Shown here one piece after another: positions 45,578 through 54,522 of a DNA stretch of 64,000 bases (position 1 is the stretch's first letter; every line of letters begins with the position of its first letter). The DNA comes from Flavobacteriales bacterium (lineage in GTDB: Bacteria; Bacteroidota; Bacteroidia; Flavobacteriales_D; Sanyastnellaceae): NCBI GenBank assembly GCA_018402085.1, contig JAGYJM010000002.1, positions 806,001-870,000 on the forward strand, written 5' to 3'. The position numbers were made by a program, and so were the translations under genes. Below the pieces are notes generated by a model. The model had not been told where the DNA came from. It saw only the letters and a list, made by a program, of their open reading frames with translations, and did not search any database.

Positions 45578-47962
45578 TCAATCAAACTTAATCTCCATCT
45601 CCACACGTCGGTTTTGTTGTCGCCCGGCTTCGCTCTCATTGTCAGCGATGGGTTCTGTTTCACCGAACCACCGAACGATCATGCGATCCTTCGAAACTCC
45701 GTTGCTTTCTAAATAGTCGGCCACGGCCTGGGCTCGTTGCTCTGATAGCTTCATATTGGCCTGGTCATTGCCTACGTTATCTGTATGCCCTGAAATCATG
45801 AGCTTCCAATCTGACTTATCGATCAGCAGGCTGGCGAGTTTAGATAAAGAGGCTTTCGAGGCCTCCTTAATGACTGCCTTACCGGAAACAAACTCGAGAT
45901 TATCAAATGCCGTATCAATGACCTCCTGCTCTTCTTGTTGAAGAACCGGACAACCATTGTTTTCTGCAGGTCCGGGAGTCATTGGGCATTCATCGTCTTT
46001 ATCGAGAATGCCATCGCTGTCAGCATCGCGGTAAGGACAACCACGATTTTCTGACGGACCCGCTTCATCCGGACATGGATCATCTTTATCGAATACCCCG
46101 TCGCCATCGGTATCAGGCCACGGACATCCACCATTTGCCTGGGGGCCTTCTTCAAAAGGGCAATCATCGTCAATATCTCGAATGCCGTCATTATCAGCAT
46201 CCGGACATCCGCCAAATTTTTCGGTTCCGGCGGCATCAGGGCATTCGTCGTCTTTATCCGGAATACGATCGCCATCCTGGTCAGGGCATCCCTGGAAATC
46301 TATGCTACCGGCTTCTTCCGGACATTCATCTTCTTTGTCGATGATGCCGTCACCATCTGTATCAGGGCAACCTAAATAGTCAGGCGGACCCGCAACCATA
46401 GGGCAGGCGTCCAGTTTGTCGGGGGTGCCATCACCATCCGTATCCGGGCAGCCGTTAAAAGCCTTCAATCCGGGAGTTTCCGGGCATTCGTCTTTCTTAT
46501 CGGCGATTCCGTCACCGTCTTGATCTTTTTCTTTTCGACCGAATGTCAGGTTCACTCCGGTCTGTACTTGCATAGTGCGGGCAAAAGAGGGGTACAGGAT
46601 TTCGGATGCGCCATCATCGATGATCAGTTTATCGGTCACTCCGGCAAGGAGATTGTCAGTAACGATATAGAATTGAAGTGGCCCTCCGTTCAAACTTAAA
46701 CCGGCACCAAGGTTGCGGAAATTCCGATCAATCACCGAGTAAGCCAGGTGCGCACTGAGCCATCGGCCAATCGTTTGTGCGTATGAAACGGTGATGGTCG
46801 GACGAAACCTGCCCTTGTAAATCTCGCTTTGGAAAAGGAGCCCCGCCGTACCCGAGGTACGATCCGTTTCATAAAGTTTATACTGACCGCCCACATGAAT
46901 ACGAGCCATTAATGCAGAGCGGTACGCGTTTTCATTGTCGCTGAAGGCAAATGTTTCTTCGAGGTCATTGATCAGTTCTTCGGTCACTACCTCAAGGCTA
47001 TCGTTGAAAGCAGAATCGGCTGCAAGTACTTCGTCAGTGAGCTCAACGCCTGAGAAGGTGAAGGCTCCTTCAGAACTTAGAGCGTTACGCACGTAGGTGT
47101 TCCAGGTGATGAATCCAAGATCGACCACGCTCGCTGACAAGGTGAGTCGCTCAGTTACCTGAAATTCTGTACCCAGATCAATTCCCCATCCGCCGTTTTT
47201 ACGGCGCAACAAATACGAAGCAATTTCATTATTCTCGATATCCGTATTATCATCGAGTGAATCAATGAGAGGATAAATGCCCGCTGAATGCACGTCTAAT
47301 TCTCCTGAGATGTTCCAGTCGAATGTTTCAGGATCTGTCTGCCACTGAACAGTGCTCGTTTTAGTATCGATGTTTTCATAGCCATACAGCCGTTTCACAC
47401 GCACACCGATGTTCCACCGTTCGTTGAGATTAAACTGCCAACCGAGGTTGAGTTCACGGAAATGATTAAGATGAATCCGGAAGTCACTGAAATTGAGTGT
47501 GTTGTTGTCAAGTTCGTCAAAGCTTGCATTCCCTGTGAAAGGAAAACGGACCATATCTCCCGGAATAGACCATCGAAATTGTGCTCGTTCGCGTGCGCTC
47601 AGGCTAAAATAATGCCGGTCGCCTACCGCAAATCCTATGTGAAGCAATTCAAAGGCTGAGTCAAAGCCGAGTTCATTGACAGGACGCACCTGATTGAGGA
47701 AGTGATCAGTGCGCAGCGACGAAAAACTGCCCTGTGACTCGAGCATGTGAAAAGGGTTGTACACGGTATTTTCATGGCGAAAATATATACCAGAAAGACC
47801 CGGAAATCCGATGTTGACGCGCGCCATAGGACGACTGGCGGGATTTATACTTTGGTGCTGAGGCACAAAATCCATGTGGTACATCACCAGGTTTTGCTGC
47901 GCTTTTCCGGATGATGCGACCAACAGCAATAAGGTCAGTATAGTAAAGCGATGCCGTTTCAT
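45578..47962 (-). CDS. DUF5723-like outer-membrane protein with TSP3 repeats and OmpA domain
   Basis: 794 residues with a signal peptide (ends SSGKAQ). Residues ~25-475 are a beta-barrel-like region of the DUF5723 type (MYHMDFVPQHQSINPASRPM, FPGLSGIYFRHENTVYNPF). Thrombospondin type 3 Ca-binding repeats (DGDGIADKKDECPETPG and similar) run from ~480 to 660. The C-terminal OmpA domain (LMISGHTDNVGNDQANMKLS ... RIVRWFGETEPIADNES-like) binds peptidoglycan. It probably links an outer-membrane barrel to the cell wall. Its ATG overlaps the stop of the upstream lipoprotein gene by 4 bp (ATGA), so the pair is translationally coupled. Confidence 0.88.
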   Translation of the reverse strand: MKRHRFTILTLLLLVASSGKAQQNLVMYHMDFVPQHQSINPASRPMARVNIGFPGLSGIYFRHENTVYNPFHMLESQGSFSSLRTDHFLNQVRPVNELGFDSAFELLHIGFAVGDRHYFSLSARERAQFRWSIPGDMVRFPFTGNASFDELDNNTLNFSDFRIHLNHFRELNLGWQFNLNERWNIGVRVKRLYGYENIDTKTSTVQWQTDPETFDWNISGELDVHSAGIYPLIDSLDDNTDIENNEIASYLLRRKNGGWGIDLGTEFQVTERLTLSASVVDLGFITWNTYVRNALSSEGAFTFSGVELTDEVLAADSAFNDSLEVVTEELINDLEETFAFSDNENAYRSALMARIHVGGQYKLYETDRTSGTAGLLFQSEIYKGRFRPTITVSYAQTIGRWLSAHLAYSVIDRNFRNLGAGLSLNGGPLQFYIVTDNLLAGVTDKLIIDDGASEILYPSFARTMQVQTGVNLTFGRKEKDQDGDGIADKKDECPETPGLKAFNGCPDTDGDGTPDKLDACPMVAGPPDYLGCPDTDGDGIIDKEDECPEEAGSIDFQGCPDQDGDRIPDKDDECPDAAGTEKFGGCPDADNDGIRDIDDDCPFEEGPQANGGCPWPDTDGDGVFDKDDPCPDEAGPSENRGCPYRDADSDGILDKDDECPMTPGPAENNGCPVLQQEEQEVIDTAFDNLEFVSGKAVIKEASKASLSKLASLLIDKSDWKLMISGHTDNVGNDQANMKLSEQRAQAVADYLESNGVSKDRMIVRWFGETEPIADNESEAGRQQNRRVEMEIKFD

Positions 47963-49635
47963 TCGTTGATGCTGATATCCGTGTCAATTTTCGCTGATAG
48001 CTTAAGCCCGAGCGTATACTCAGGATAGAACCTGACGAGCTGCTGGTTTTGTGCCTGGTTTGTATTGGCACGGCCTTTCAAGATGACTTTTTTCACCTCG
48101 CCATCGAGCAGCTCACGGACCTGCTCTCGCGAAAGAGTGACATCGGTGATTTCTCGGGTCACTGAAAGCACTCGACCGAAATTCGGGTCATTCTCAGAAA
48201 GTGAAAAGTCAACAAATCCCTGCTGAAATATCGCTTCCCAGGGTTCCTTGAAAAGTGAATCAACCACATTGAAAAGTGTGTCAGCGAAATAGACCTGACC
48301 ATCAATCTGAATGGGTAGTCCGTTGTCAGCAACAAGCCGGATAGTTGCCTGCTTGAGGTCTTCCCAGCTGATTTCTTCTTCATCGCCCACGCCAAGTGCT
48401 TCTGCAAGGTCGAGGTCTAGGGTATCAATGAGTGAAAAGTTATCGGCATAGCCGAAAAAGGGAAGGATCATCTCCACATCGCAGCGAATCCGACTTGTAT
48501 CGAGGAGGAAGTTTTGCGTTTGGCCGAGCGGATTGATGTTGATGGCACTGGTATAGATAAGTTCAAAAGGTCCTTCATCGAGGAGCTCCGTAAGTGTAGG
48601 AACAGTACCTGCATTGGTGAAATTGTGTTCGGTGATTGCTTCAGCACCCGGATTCGCGGCAGCGGCAATGACAGGGAAATTCGTCAGGTCGCTTCCGCCC
48701 AATTGCTGGTCTTGTGCATTCTCAGGAGCAAATACTCCTTCAACACTGACCTGAGCCGGAACCCCTGAGGTGTTGTAAATATCCAAGTCAATGCGAGGAT
48801 CAGCAAAATGAAGAATCCCGTTATTCAGGTCGCGGTACAGGTCTACAAATTGAGTATCTACGGAGCTGATAGCTGATAATTGCCCAAAATAACCAAAGGC
48901 GGAAGCCAGTTGGCTGATATCAAGCGTAAGTGAAATGGCGATCTCGTCACCGGGATTGGTCGTTTCACCGGTACTGGTTACAAATCCCTGAATATCCAGG
49001 GTGAAGCTGTTGGAGGTCATGCCGCCCTGTGTCAGGTCAAGCACATAACCTTCAAGGTCAAAAGCAAGTTCGGTGTCGAAGGGTGTAAAGCCCGGGTATT
49101 GAAAATCAACAAACTCCTGAAAAGGGACACCATTTTGCGTCAGTTCAGGTATGGTCAGAAATAAGGTCACATCATGCGGAATGGTCGAAGAAAGCTCCAG
49201 CGCCATGCTGCCACCACTGAATCGAAGTGAATCAAGTGCCTCGCCATTGTCTGCATTGAAGCTTAACGGAATGGCCTGTCCGATTTCTGCCGTAGTACCC
49301 TCAGGCAACAGGTTAATCGCAGTAGCTTCCACCGCAGAAAGGGTATAAGCCGTTTCGAAAGCTTCGGCGTCAATAGCCTGAAGATCATCTGCACCAAGGT
49401 TGAATAGTTCACCATCATAAACCAACGCAAAAGTCTGCTCATCCTCATTGAAAATGAAGTTCTCAGAGTCAAATTCCTGCTCAATATCGCTCAGGGTCAA
49501 ATTCGTGTAAACCAGCGGGAGTGCAAACGAAGGATCAAGACCTTCAATTTGAAATTGATCGTTGAGGTAATGTTCCTCTTTGATGCAGCCTGAAAGGATG
49601 AACAACAAGAGAAAGGCACCGAGAAAATGTCTCAT
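47959..49635 (-). CDS. Large surface-type lipoprotein of unknown function
   Basis: 558 residues. Signal peptide with lipobox LSGC (Cys17) followed by IKEEH, acidic enough to suggest a flavobacterial surface-export signal. The mature part is beta-rich and acidic, with no recognised domain. The 4-bp overlap with the downstream DUF5723/OmpA gene strongly suggests that the two products work together in the outer membrane. Confidence 0.75.
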   Translation of the reverse strand: MRHFLGAFLLLFILSGCIKEEHYLNDQFQIEGLDPSFALPLVYTNLTLSDIEQEFDSENFIFNEDEQTFALVYDGELFNLGADDLQAIDAEAFETAYTLSAVEATAINLLPEGTTAEIGQAIPLSFNADNGEALDSLRFSGGSMALELSSTIPHDVTLFLTIPELTQNGVPFQEFVDFQYPGFTPFDTELAFDLEGYVLDLTQGGMTSNSFTLDIQGFVTSTGETTNPGDEIAISLTLDISQLASAFGYFGQLSAISSVDTQFVDLYRDLNNGILHFADPRIDLDIYNTSGVPAQVSVEGVFAPENAQDQQLGGSDLTNFPVIAAAANPGAEAITEHNFTNAGTVPTLTELLDEGPFELIYTSAININPLGQTQNFLLDTSRIRCDVEMILPFFGYADNFSLIDTLDLDLAEALGVGDEEEISWEDLKQATIRLVADNGLPIQIDGQVYFADTLFNVVDSLFKEPWEAIFQQGFVDFSLSENDPNFGRVLSVTREITDVTLSREQVRELLDGEVKKVILKGRANTNQAQNQQLVRFYPEYTLGLKLSAKIDTDISINE

Positions 49636-49718
49636 CGTTAGCGTTTATAGGCGGTGAAGATAAGTTTCTTCACCGAAGCGGCCTCTAAGAGCTCCCTGAA
49701 ATATTCAACAGGGCCTAA

Positions 49719-49749
49719 TAAAAAGAGCGAACACATAATATGCTCGCTC
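49719..49749 (-). terminator. Rho-independent terminator after the thioredoxin gene
   Basis: On the minus strand GAGCGA (49749-49744) pairs with TCGCTC (49730-49725) across a partly paired loop and is followed by TTTTTATT. It lies about 90 nt past the stop codon at 49838. Confidence 0.65.
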
Positions 49750-49837
49750 GTAAGGGGGGACTATGAGTAAATCGTTGTTAGTGGCCGCAATATCGTAAAA
49801 TATTGGTCTTCAGCAAATAAATTCTTCGTTAAATGTC

Positions 49838-50221
49838 TCAATTCGATCGTTGAGTAGCCACATTTTCATCGACGTACGCGTTTAGAAGCTCTTCAAGATT
49901 CGGTTTGGGAACCACACCGGCATAGCGTTCTTTAAGTTTACCCTTGTGAAACAACATCACGGTCGGGATGCTCCTTATTTGAAACTGTGAAGCGAGCGAA
50001 CGCGCTGTTTCCGTATTTACTTTTCCAATCACCGCTTTACCCTCGTACTCTCCGGATAACTCATCGATGATAGGACCAAGAATCTTGCAAGGCATGCACC
50101 AGGCAGCCCAGAAGTCGAGAAGTACAGGCACTTCAGCATCGAGCACCAATTCTTTAAAGTTCGTTTCTGTAATTTCGATCGCCTCCGGCTTGGGTGCGCG
50201 TGGTTTCTTTCTAAAGAACAT
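49838..50221 (-). CDS. Thioredoxin with WCMPC active site
   Basis: 127 residues, thioredoxin fold with the redox centre WCMPC at 41-45 instead of the usual WCGPC, and the cis-Pro loop SIPTVMLF. No signal peptide; a short basic N terminus (MFFRKKPRAPKP). A cytoplasmic disulfide reductase is expected; Met between the cysteines should alter the redox potential. It shares its 206-bp upstream region with the divergent Cys-rich giant gene at 50428, but being cytoplasmic it is not an obvious foldase for it. Confidence 0.88.
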   Translation of the reverse strand: MFFRKKPRAPKPEAIEITETNFKELVLDAEVPVLLDFWAAWCMPCKILGPIIDELSGEYEGKAVIGKVNTETARSLASQFQIRSIPTVMLFHKGKLKERYAGVVPKPNLEELLNAYVDENVATQRSN

Positions 50222-50364
50222 GTCAATTCATTTTGGTTCGTCAAAATTCACGGATCGCTCTCAAACCGACAGTAATTCAGGTCACACGTCTCATCATTCA
50301 TAAGCTACCAAATCTCTGAAGTCGGATATCAGCCGCATCACTCCGCGCATTCTGTTCTGCCTCA

Positions 50365-50399
50365 TTTGGCTCGACATCAGCATATTTTGAGTATTTTTG
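50365..50399 (+). promoter_or_regulatory. Candidate promoter of glycine-rich gene H
   Basis: TTTG at 50365-50368 and TATTTTTG at 50392-50399 (spacer 23 nt). The -7 box is the same as upstream of paralogues A and B. The ATG is 28 nt further. Confidence 0.45.
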
Positions 50400-50427
50400 A
50401 GGACCTGAATAACCAAATAACTTAACT

Positions 50428-53400
50428 ATGCGTCTGCTCGTTGCCCTCGCTGTAACACTCGTTACGTTTTTCTCAGTACAAGCCCAATCAGGATGCACTG
50501 ACCCTCTTGCTTGCAATTTTGATCCCAATGCCCAGAATGATGATGGATCCTGTGCATTCTTCGTAGACTGCGCCGGCATATGTGGTGGTCAGTTTATAGA
50601 AGATGCCTGCGGAAACTGTTATGATCCTAATGCTTCTGGTGAAGAGGTCACATTGACCTTTAACTACACTGGTGCGCTTGAGCAATGGTCCGTTCCGGCA
50701 GGCACACAAACCGTGCGCATTCTCGCTGCCGGTGCTCAGGGAGGTGGAAACGGCGGACGCGGTGCTCAGATGGAAGGCGACTTTACGGTTAGCCCGGGTG
50801 ATGTGCTGCAGATTCTGGTCGGACAAGCCGGCGAAGCGGCTCCGCAACAAGTAGGAAACGGCGGCGGCGGCGGAAGCTATGTAGCCCTCGTTGATAACAC
50901 CCCACTCATTGTTGCAGGTGGTGGCGGAGGCACCGGGCACAATCAATCAAACGGTAGCTACGCTCTTATCGGTGGTACGACCTCCGAAAATGGCAATCCC
51001 GGACAATTTGACGGCGCAGGCGCCGGAGGATTAGGAGGCAATGGCGGTGCTGAAAGCTTCACCACGCAAGGAATTCCCAATGGCGGCGGTGGAGCCGGCT
51101 TTTTTACTGACGGCGGTTCGTCTGGTGCAGCCAATGGCGGCAACGCATTTGTGAATGGCGGACAAGGCGGTGATGCTACCGGCGGGTTTGGTGGCGGTGG
51201 CGGCTCAAACGTCTTCATATACGGTTGTGGCAGTTCTCCACACGGTGGATCCGGTGGCGGTGGTTATTCCGGCGGTGGCGGTGGCGGAAGCAACTGCAAT
51301 GGATCCGGTGGTGGCGGCGGCTCTTTCAATGCCGGCGTGAATCAGAACAATATTGGAGCAACTAACCTCGGAAATGGCATTGTCACCATCACTTACACGG
51401 AATCCTTCATCCCTGATTGCAATGTTGGCTGCATTAACCCGTTGGCATGCAATTTTGATCCCAATGCTGACATTGACAGCGGTGAATGTATTTTACCTGA
51501 CGGCTGCACCGACAATACCGCGTGTAATTTCGATCCTGAAGCTACTTGCGACGATGGATCATGTTCATTCCCCGGTTGTACTGATGATACTGCTTGTAAC
51601 TATGACCCAACTGCCGGATGCGAGGATGGAAGCTGCATCTTTGAGCTCGATTGCAACGGAACCTGCGGTGGAGACTGGATAGAAGACCTTTGCGGTAACT
51701 GCTATGACCCGAACGCTCAGGGAGGTGATTTTAATATCGATTTTCAAGTCTCCGGTAGCATAGAAGAATGGATCGTCCCTGCCGGGGTAACAGAAGTCCG
51801 TATCAGTGCCGCAGGCGCCCAGGGCGGTGGAAACGGCGGACGCGGTGCTTTGATGGAAGGCGACTTCAGTGTCACGCCGGGTGAGACCCTTTTCATTCTT
51901 GTAGGTGAAGCCGGTCAAGCGGCCCCGCAAGAGGTCGGAAACGGAGGTGGTGGCGGAAGCTTCGTCGTACTCACTGACAATACCCCCCTTATCGTTGCCG
52001 GTGGTGGTGGCGGTACCGGTCACAATCAATCGAATGGGAGCTACGCACTTATCGGTGGCACGACCTCTGAAAATGGCAATCCCGGACAGTTTGACGGCGC
52101 AGGCGCCGGAGGATCAGGAGGCAATGGAGGTGCTGAAAGCTTTACTACACAAGGAATACCCAATGGCGGCGGTGGCGCCGGCTTACTTACTGATGGCGGC
52201 TCCTCTGGTGCAGCCAATGGTGGAGACGCCTTTGTGAATGGCGGACAAGGCGGTGACTCCACCGGAGGCTTCGGTGGCGGCGGTGGTTCAAACGTCTTTA
52301 TTTACGGCTGTGGCAGCTCTCCACATGGAGGCTCCGGTGGCGGCGGTTACTCGGGCGGTGGCGGCGGTGGAAGCAACTGCAACGGCGCCGGTGGTGGCGG
52401 AGGCTCGTTTAACGCCGGAACCAACCAGAACAATGTAGGGGCTACAAACGCTGGAAACGGTTTTGTAACGATCGCCTACAGCCTGCCGGCCATCCCGGAT
52501 TGCAATATCGGTTGCACCGACCCTTTGGCGTGCAATTTTGACCCTGACGCAGACATTGACAGCGGTGAGTGCATTTTGCCTGATGGCTGCACCGACGATA
52601 CCGCTTGTAATTTTGATCCTGCTGCAACCTGCAATGACGGTTCATGCACATACCCGGGTTGCAATAACGCGGAGGCCTGCAACTTCGACCCGGATGCCGC
52701 ATGTGATGATGGAAGCTGTATCCTTGAGGTCGACTGCAACGGAACATGCGGCGGTGATTGGATTGCTGACGCTTGCGGAAATTGCTACGATCCAAACAAC
52801 GAAGGCGAAACCCTTTCGGTTGACTTTCAATTTACCGGAGCCATTGAACAATTTACCATTCCGGCCGGCGTCACTGAAGTCCGTATCAGCGCCGCAGGCG
52901 CTCAAGGCGGCGGAAACGGCGGACTAGGCGCTCTGATGGAAGGCGATTTCAGTGTGACACCAGGTGAAATCCTTCAAATTCTCGTAGGAGAAATCGGTCA
53001 AACAGCTCCGCAAGAGGTCGGAAACGGTGGCGGTGGCGGAAGTTTCGTCGCCCTCGAAGACAATACCCCGCTCATCGTTGCAGGTGGCGGTGGCGGTACC
53101 GGTCATAATCAGTCTAACGGCAGTTACGCACTGATCGGCGGTACGTCCTCTGAAAATGGCAATCCCGGACAGTTCGACGCGGCAGGCGCCGGCGGTACAG
53201 GAGGTAACGGGGGCGCTGAAAGCTTCACCACTGCAGATGTTCCAAATGGTGGCGGTGGCGGCGGATTCTTTACTGACGGTGGCTCTGCCGGAGCTGCCAA
53301 CGGGGGGAGCGCCTTTGTGAATGGCGGACAAGGAGGTGACTCTACTGGCGGCTTCGGTGGTGGAGGCGGATCAAATGTCTTCATTTACGGCTGTGGAAAC

Positions 53401-54132
53401 TCACCGCATGGCGGTTCAGGTGGCGGTGGTTACTCAGGCGGTGGCGGCGGCGGAAGTAACTGCAACGGCGCAGGTGGTGGTGGCGGCTCATTCAATGCCG
53501 GAACCAACCAGAACAATACCGGCGCAGCCAATTCCGGTAATGGCTTCGTGACCATTACTTTCACAACATTAGCCATACCAGAATGTAACGAGGGGTGCAC
53601 CAATCCGGAGGCTACCAATTACGACCCGAATGCAGACGTTGATAATGGCACGTGCATCGTTCCGGGATGTACCGATGAATTGGCCGATAATTTTAATCCA
53701 CAGGCCACAGAAGATGACGGCTCCTGCTTCTTTTCGGGATGCACCTATCAGCAGGCTGAAAACTATGACCCGATCGCAGACACTGATGACGGCTCTTGCA
53801 TTTTCGTGAACGATCCTATTCCGGGTTGCATGGATCCAGCTGCGTGCAACTATGATATCAACGCAGAAACCGATAATGGCCTCTGCGTCTACCCGCCTCA
53901 ATACCTGAATTGTGATTATGTATGTATCAATGATGCCGATCAGGATGGTATTTGTGATGAACAAGAAATTTCTGGATGCACCGATCCTGAAGCAATTAAT
54001 TACGTCGCAGAAGCGACGGATGACGACAGCTCCTGCCTCTATACATGCCCGGGAGATTTTAACCAGGATTTTATCATCAACGCCGCTGACTTACTACAGT
54101 TCCTCGGTCAGTTCGGACAAACTTGTCCGTAA
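50428..54132 (+). CDS. Giant glycine-rich modular secreted protein H, three 361-residue modules (plus-strand paralogue)
   Basis: 1234 residues, signal peptide MRLLVALAVTLVTFFSVQA. Three modules have an exact 1083-bp period. Each glycine-rich domain carries NYTGALEQWSVPAGT-like or FQVSGSIEEWIVPAGV-like starts, ILVGEAGQAAPQEVGNGGGG, PLIVAGGGGGTGHNQSNG, GGYSGGGGGGSNCNG and GGGGSFNAG. This is the same subtype as gene F. Cys/Asp blocks include CNGTCGGDWIEDLCGNCYDP. The tail has mini-repeats, NCDYVCINDADQDGICDEQE and ends GDFNQDFIINAADLLQFLGQ...QTCP. It lies 24 kb from the array and on the other strand, so it is a dispersed member of the family. Confidence 0.9.
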   Translation: MRLLVALAVTLVTFFSVQAQSGCTDPLACNFDPNAQNDDGSCAFFVDCAGICGGQFIEDACGNCYDPNASGEEVTLTFNYTGALEQWSVPAGTQTVRILAAGAQGGGNGGRGAQMEGDFTVSPGDVLQILVGQAGEAAPQQVGNGGGGGSYVALVDNTPLIVAGGGGGTGHNQSNGSYALIGGTTSENGNPGQFDGAGAGGLGGNGGAESFTTQGIPNGGGGAGFFTDGGSSGAANGGNAFVNGGQGGDATGGFGGGGGSNVFIYGCGSSPHGGSGGGGYSGGGGGGSNCNGSGGGGGSFNAGVNQNNIGATNLGNGIVTITYTESFIPDCNVGCINPLACNFDPNADIDSGECILPDGCTDNTACNFDPEATCDDGSCSFPGCTDDTACNYDPTAGCEDGSCIFELDCNGTCGGDWIEDLCGNCYDPNAQGGDFNIDFQVSGSIEEWIVPAGVTEVRISAAGAQGGGNGGRGALMEGDFSVTPGETLFILVGEAGQAAPQEVGNGGGGGSFVVLTDNTPLIVAGGGGGTGHNQSNGSYALIGGTTSENGNPGQFDGAGAGGSGGNGGAESFTTQGIPNGGGGAGLLTDGGSSGAANGGDAFVNGGQGGDSTGGFGGGGGSNVFIYGCGSSPHGGSGGGGYSGGGGGGSNCNGAGGGGGSFNAGTNQNNVGATNAGNGFVTIAYSLPAIPDCNIGCTDPLACNFDPDADIDSGECILPDGCTDDTACNFDPAATCNDGSCTYPGCNNAEACNFDPDAACDDGSCILEVDCNGTCGGDWIADACGNCYDPNNEGETLSVDFQFTGAIEQFTIPAGVTEVRISAAGAQGGGNGGLGALMEGDFSVTPGEILQILVGEIGQTAPQEVGNGGGGGSFVALEDNTPLIVAGGGGGTGHNQSNGSYALIGGTSSENGNPGQFDAAGAGGTGGNGGAESFTTADVPNGGGGGGFFTDGGSAGAANGGSAFVNGGQGGDSTGGFGGGGGSNVFIYGCGNSPHGGSGGGGYSGGGGGGSNCNGAGGGGGSFNAGTNQNNTGAANSGNGFVTITFTTLAIPECNEGCTNPEATNYDPNADVDNGTCIVPGCTDELADNFNPQATEDDGSCFFSGCTYQQAENYDPIADTDDGSCIFVNDPIPGCMDPAACNYDINAETDNGLCVYPPQYLNCDYVCINDADQDGICDEQEISGCTDPEAINYVAEATDDDSSCLYTCPGDFNQDFIINAADLLQFLGQFGQTCP
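50590..53570 (+). repeat. Three-copy coding repeat of gene H, period 1083 bp
   Basis: Equivalent positions at 50958, 52041 and 53124 are exactly 1083 bp apart. Copies differ more from each other at synonymous sites than in gene B, so this array looks older. Confidence 0.8.
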
Positions 54133-54155
54133 CAGACACCAATAGATACGCTCAA

Positions 54156-54190
54156 CGCACACAGCAGCCATCGGGCGGCTGTGTGTGTTT
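54156..54190 (+). terminator. Terminator after gene H
   Basis: CACACAGC (54158-54165) pairs with GCTGTGTG (54178-54185), extended inside by GCC/GGC around ATCG, and ends in GTTT. It lies 25 nt past the stop at 54132. Confidence 0.65.
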
Positions 54191-54378
54191 AGGTGGAATT
54201 CAATTCGATGAAGACTGAACGAAAAACGGACAGCGATGGCCTGCCCGTGGTGTATCAAAACCCTTCGTTTTGAAGTGTACACTCACTGATTTTCAGTATT
54301 CATGTGTTGGCTTGTGAAAAAGTGCACCCTTTGGAATTTTTCAACTGTTGAAAGGAAATCCGCCTTGTAAAGCTTCGA

Positions 54379-54406
54379 GCATCCTTTACAGAAAGGATGC
54401 GTTTTT
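54379..54406 (+). terminator. Second, orphan rho-independent terminator
   Basis: GCATCCTTT (54379-54387), loop ACAG, AAAGGATGC (54392-54400), then GTTTTTA. It lies 247 nt after gene H and 117 nt before the next start, so it may end a small RNA, act as a leader attenuator or simply back up the first terminator. Confidence 0.65.
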
Positions 54407-54522
54407 ATCGGAATCCTTCAGCATTTAACAAGACAGTAGCACTGAAAGATGTTGAATTGTTTTTCTGTTTGTTAAGGGCCTTCATCTTTTTGTATCTTCC
54501 TGATACCTTAATTAAAAGAACG

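Larger units (their letters stand above)
54133..54522. other. 390-bp gene-free stretch with two terminator-like hairpins
   Basis: It holds the terminator of gene H (54156-54190), a small hairpin TCAAAAC/GTTTTGA (54255-54273), a second strong terminator (54379-54406) and the leader of the next gene. No credible small ORF with a ribosome-binding site was seen. Confidence 0.5.
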
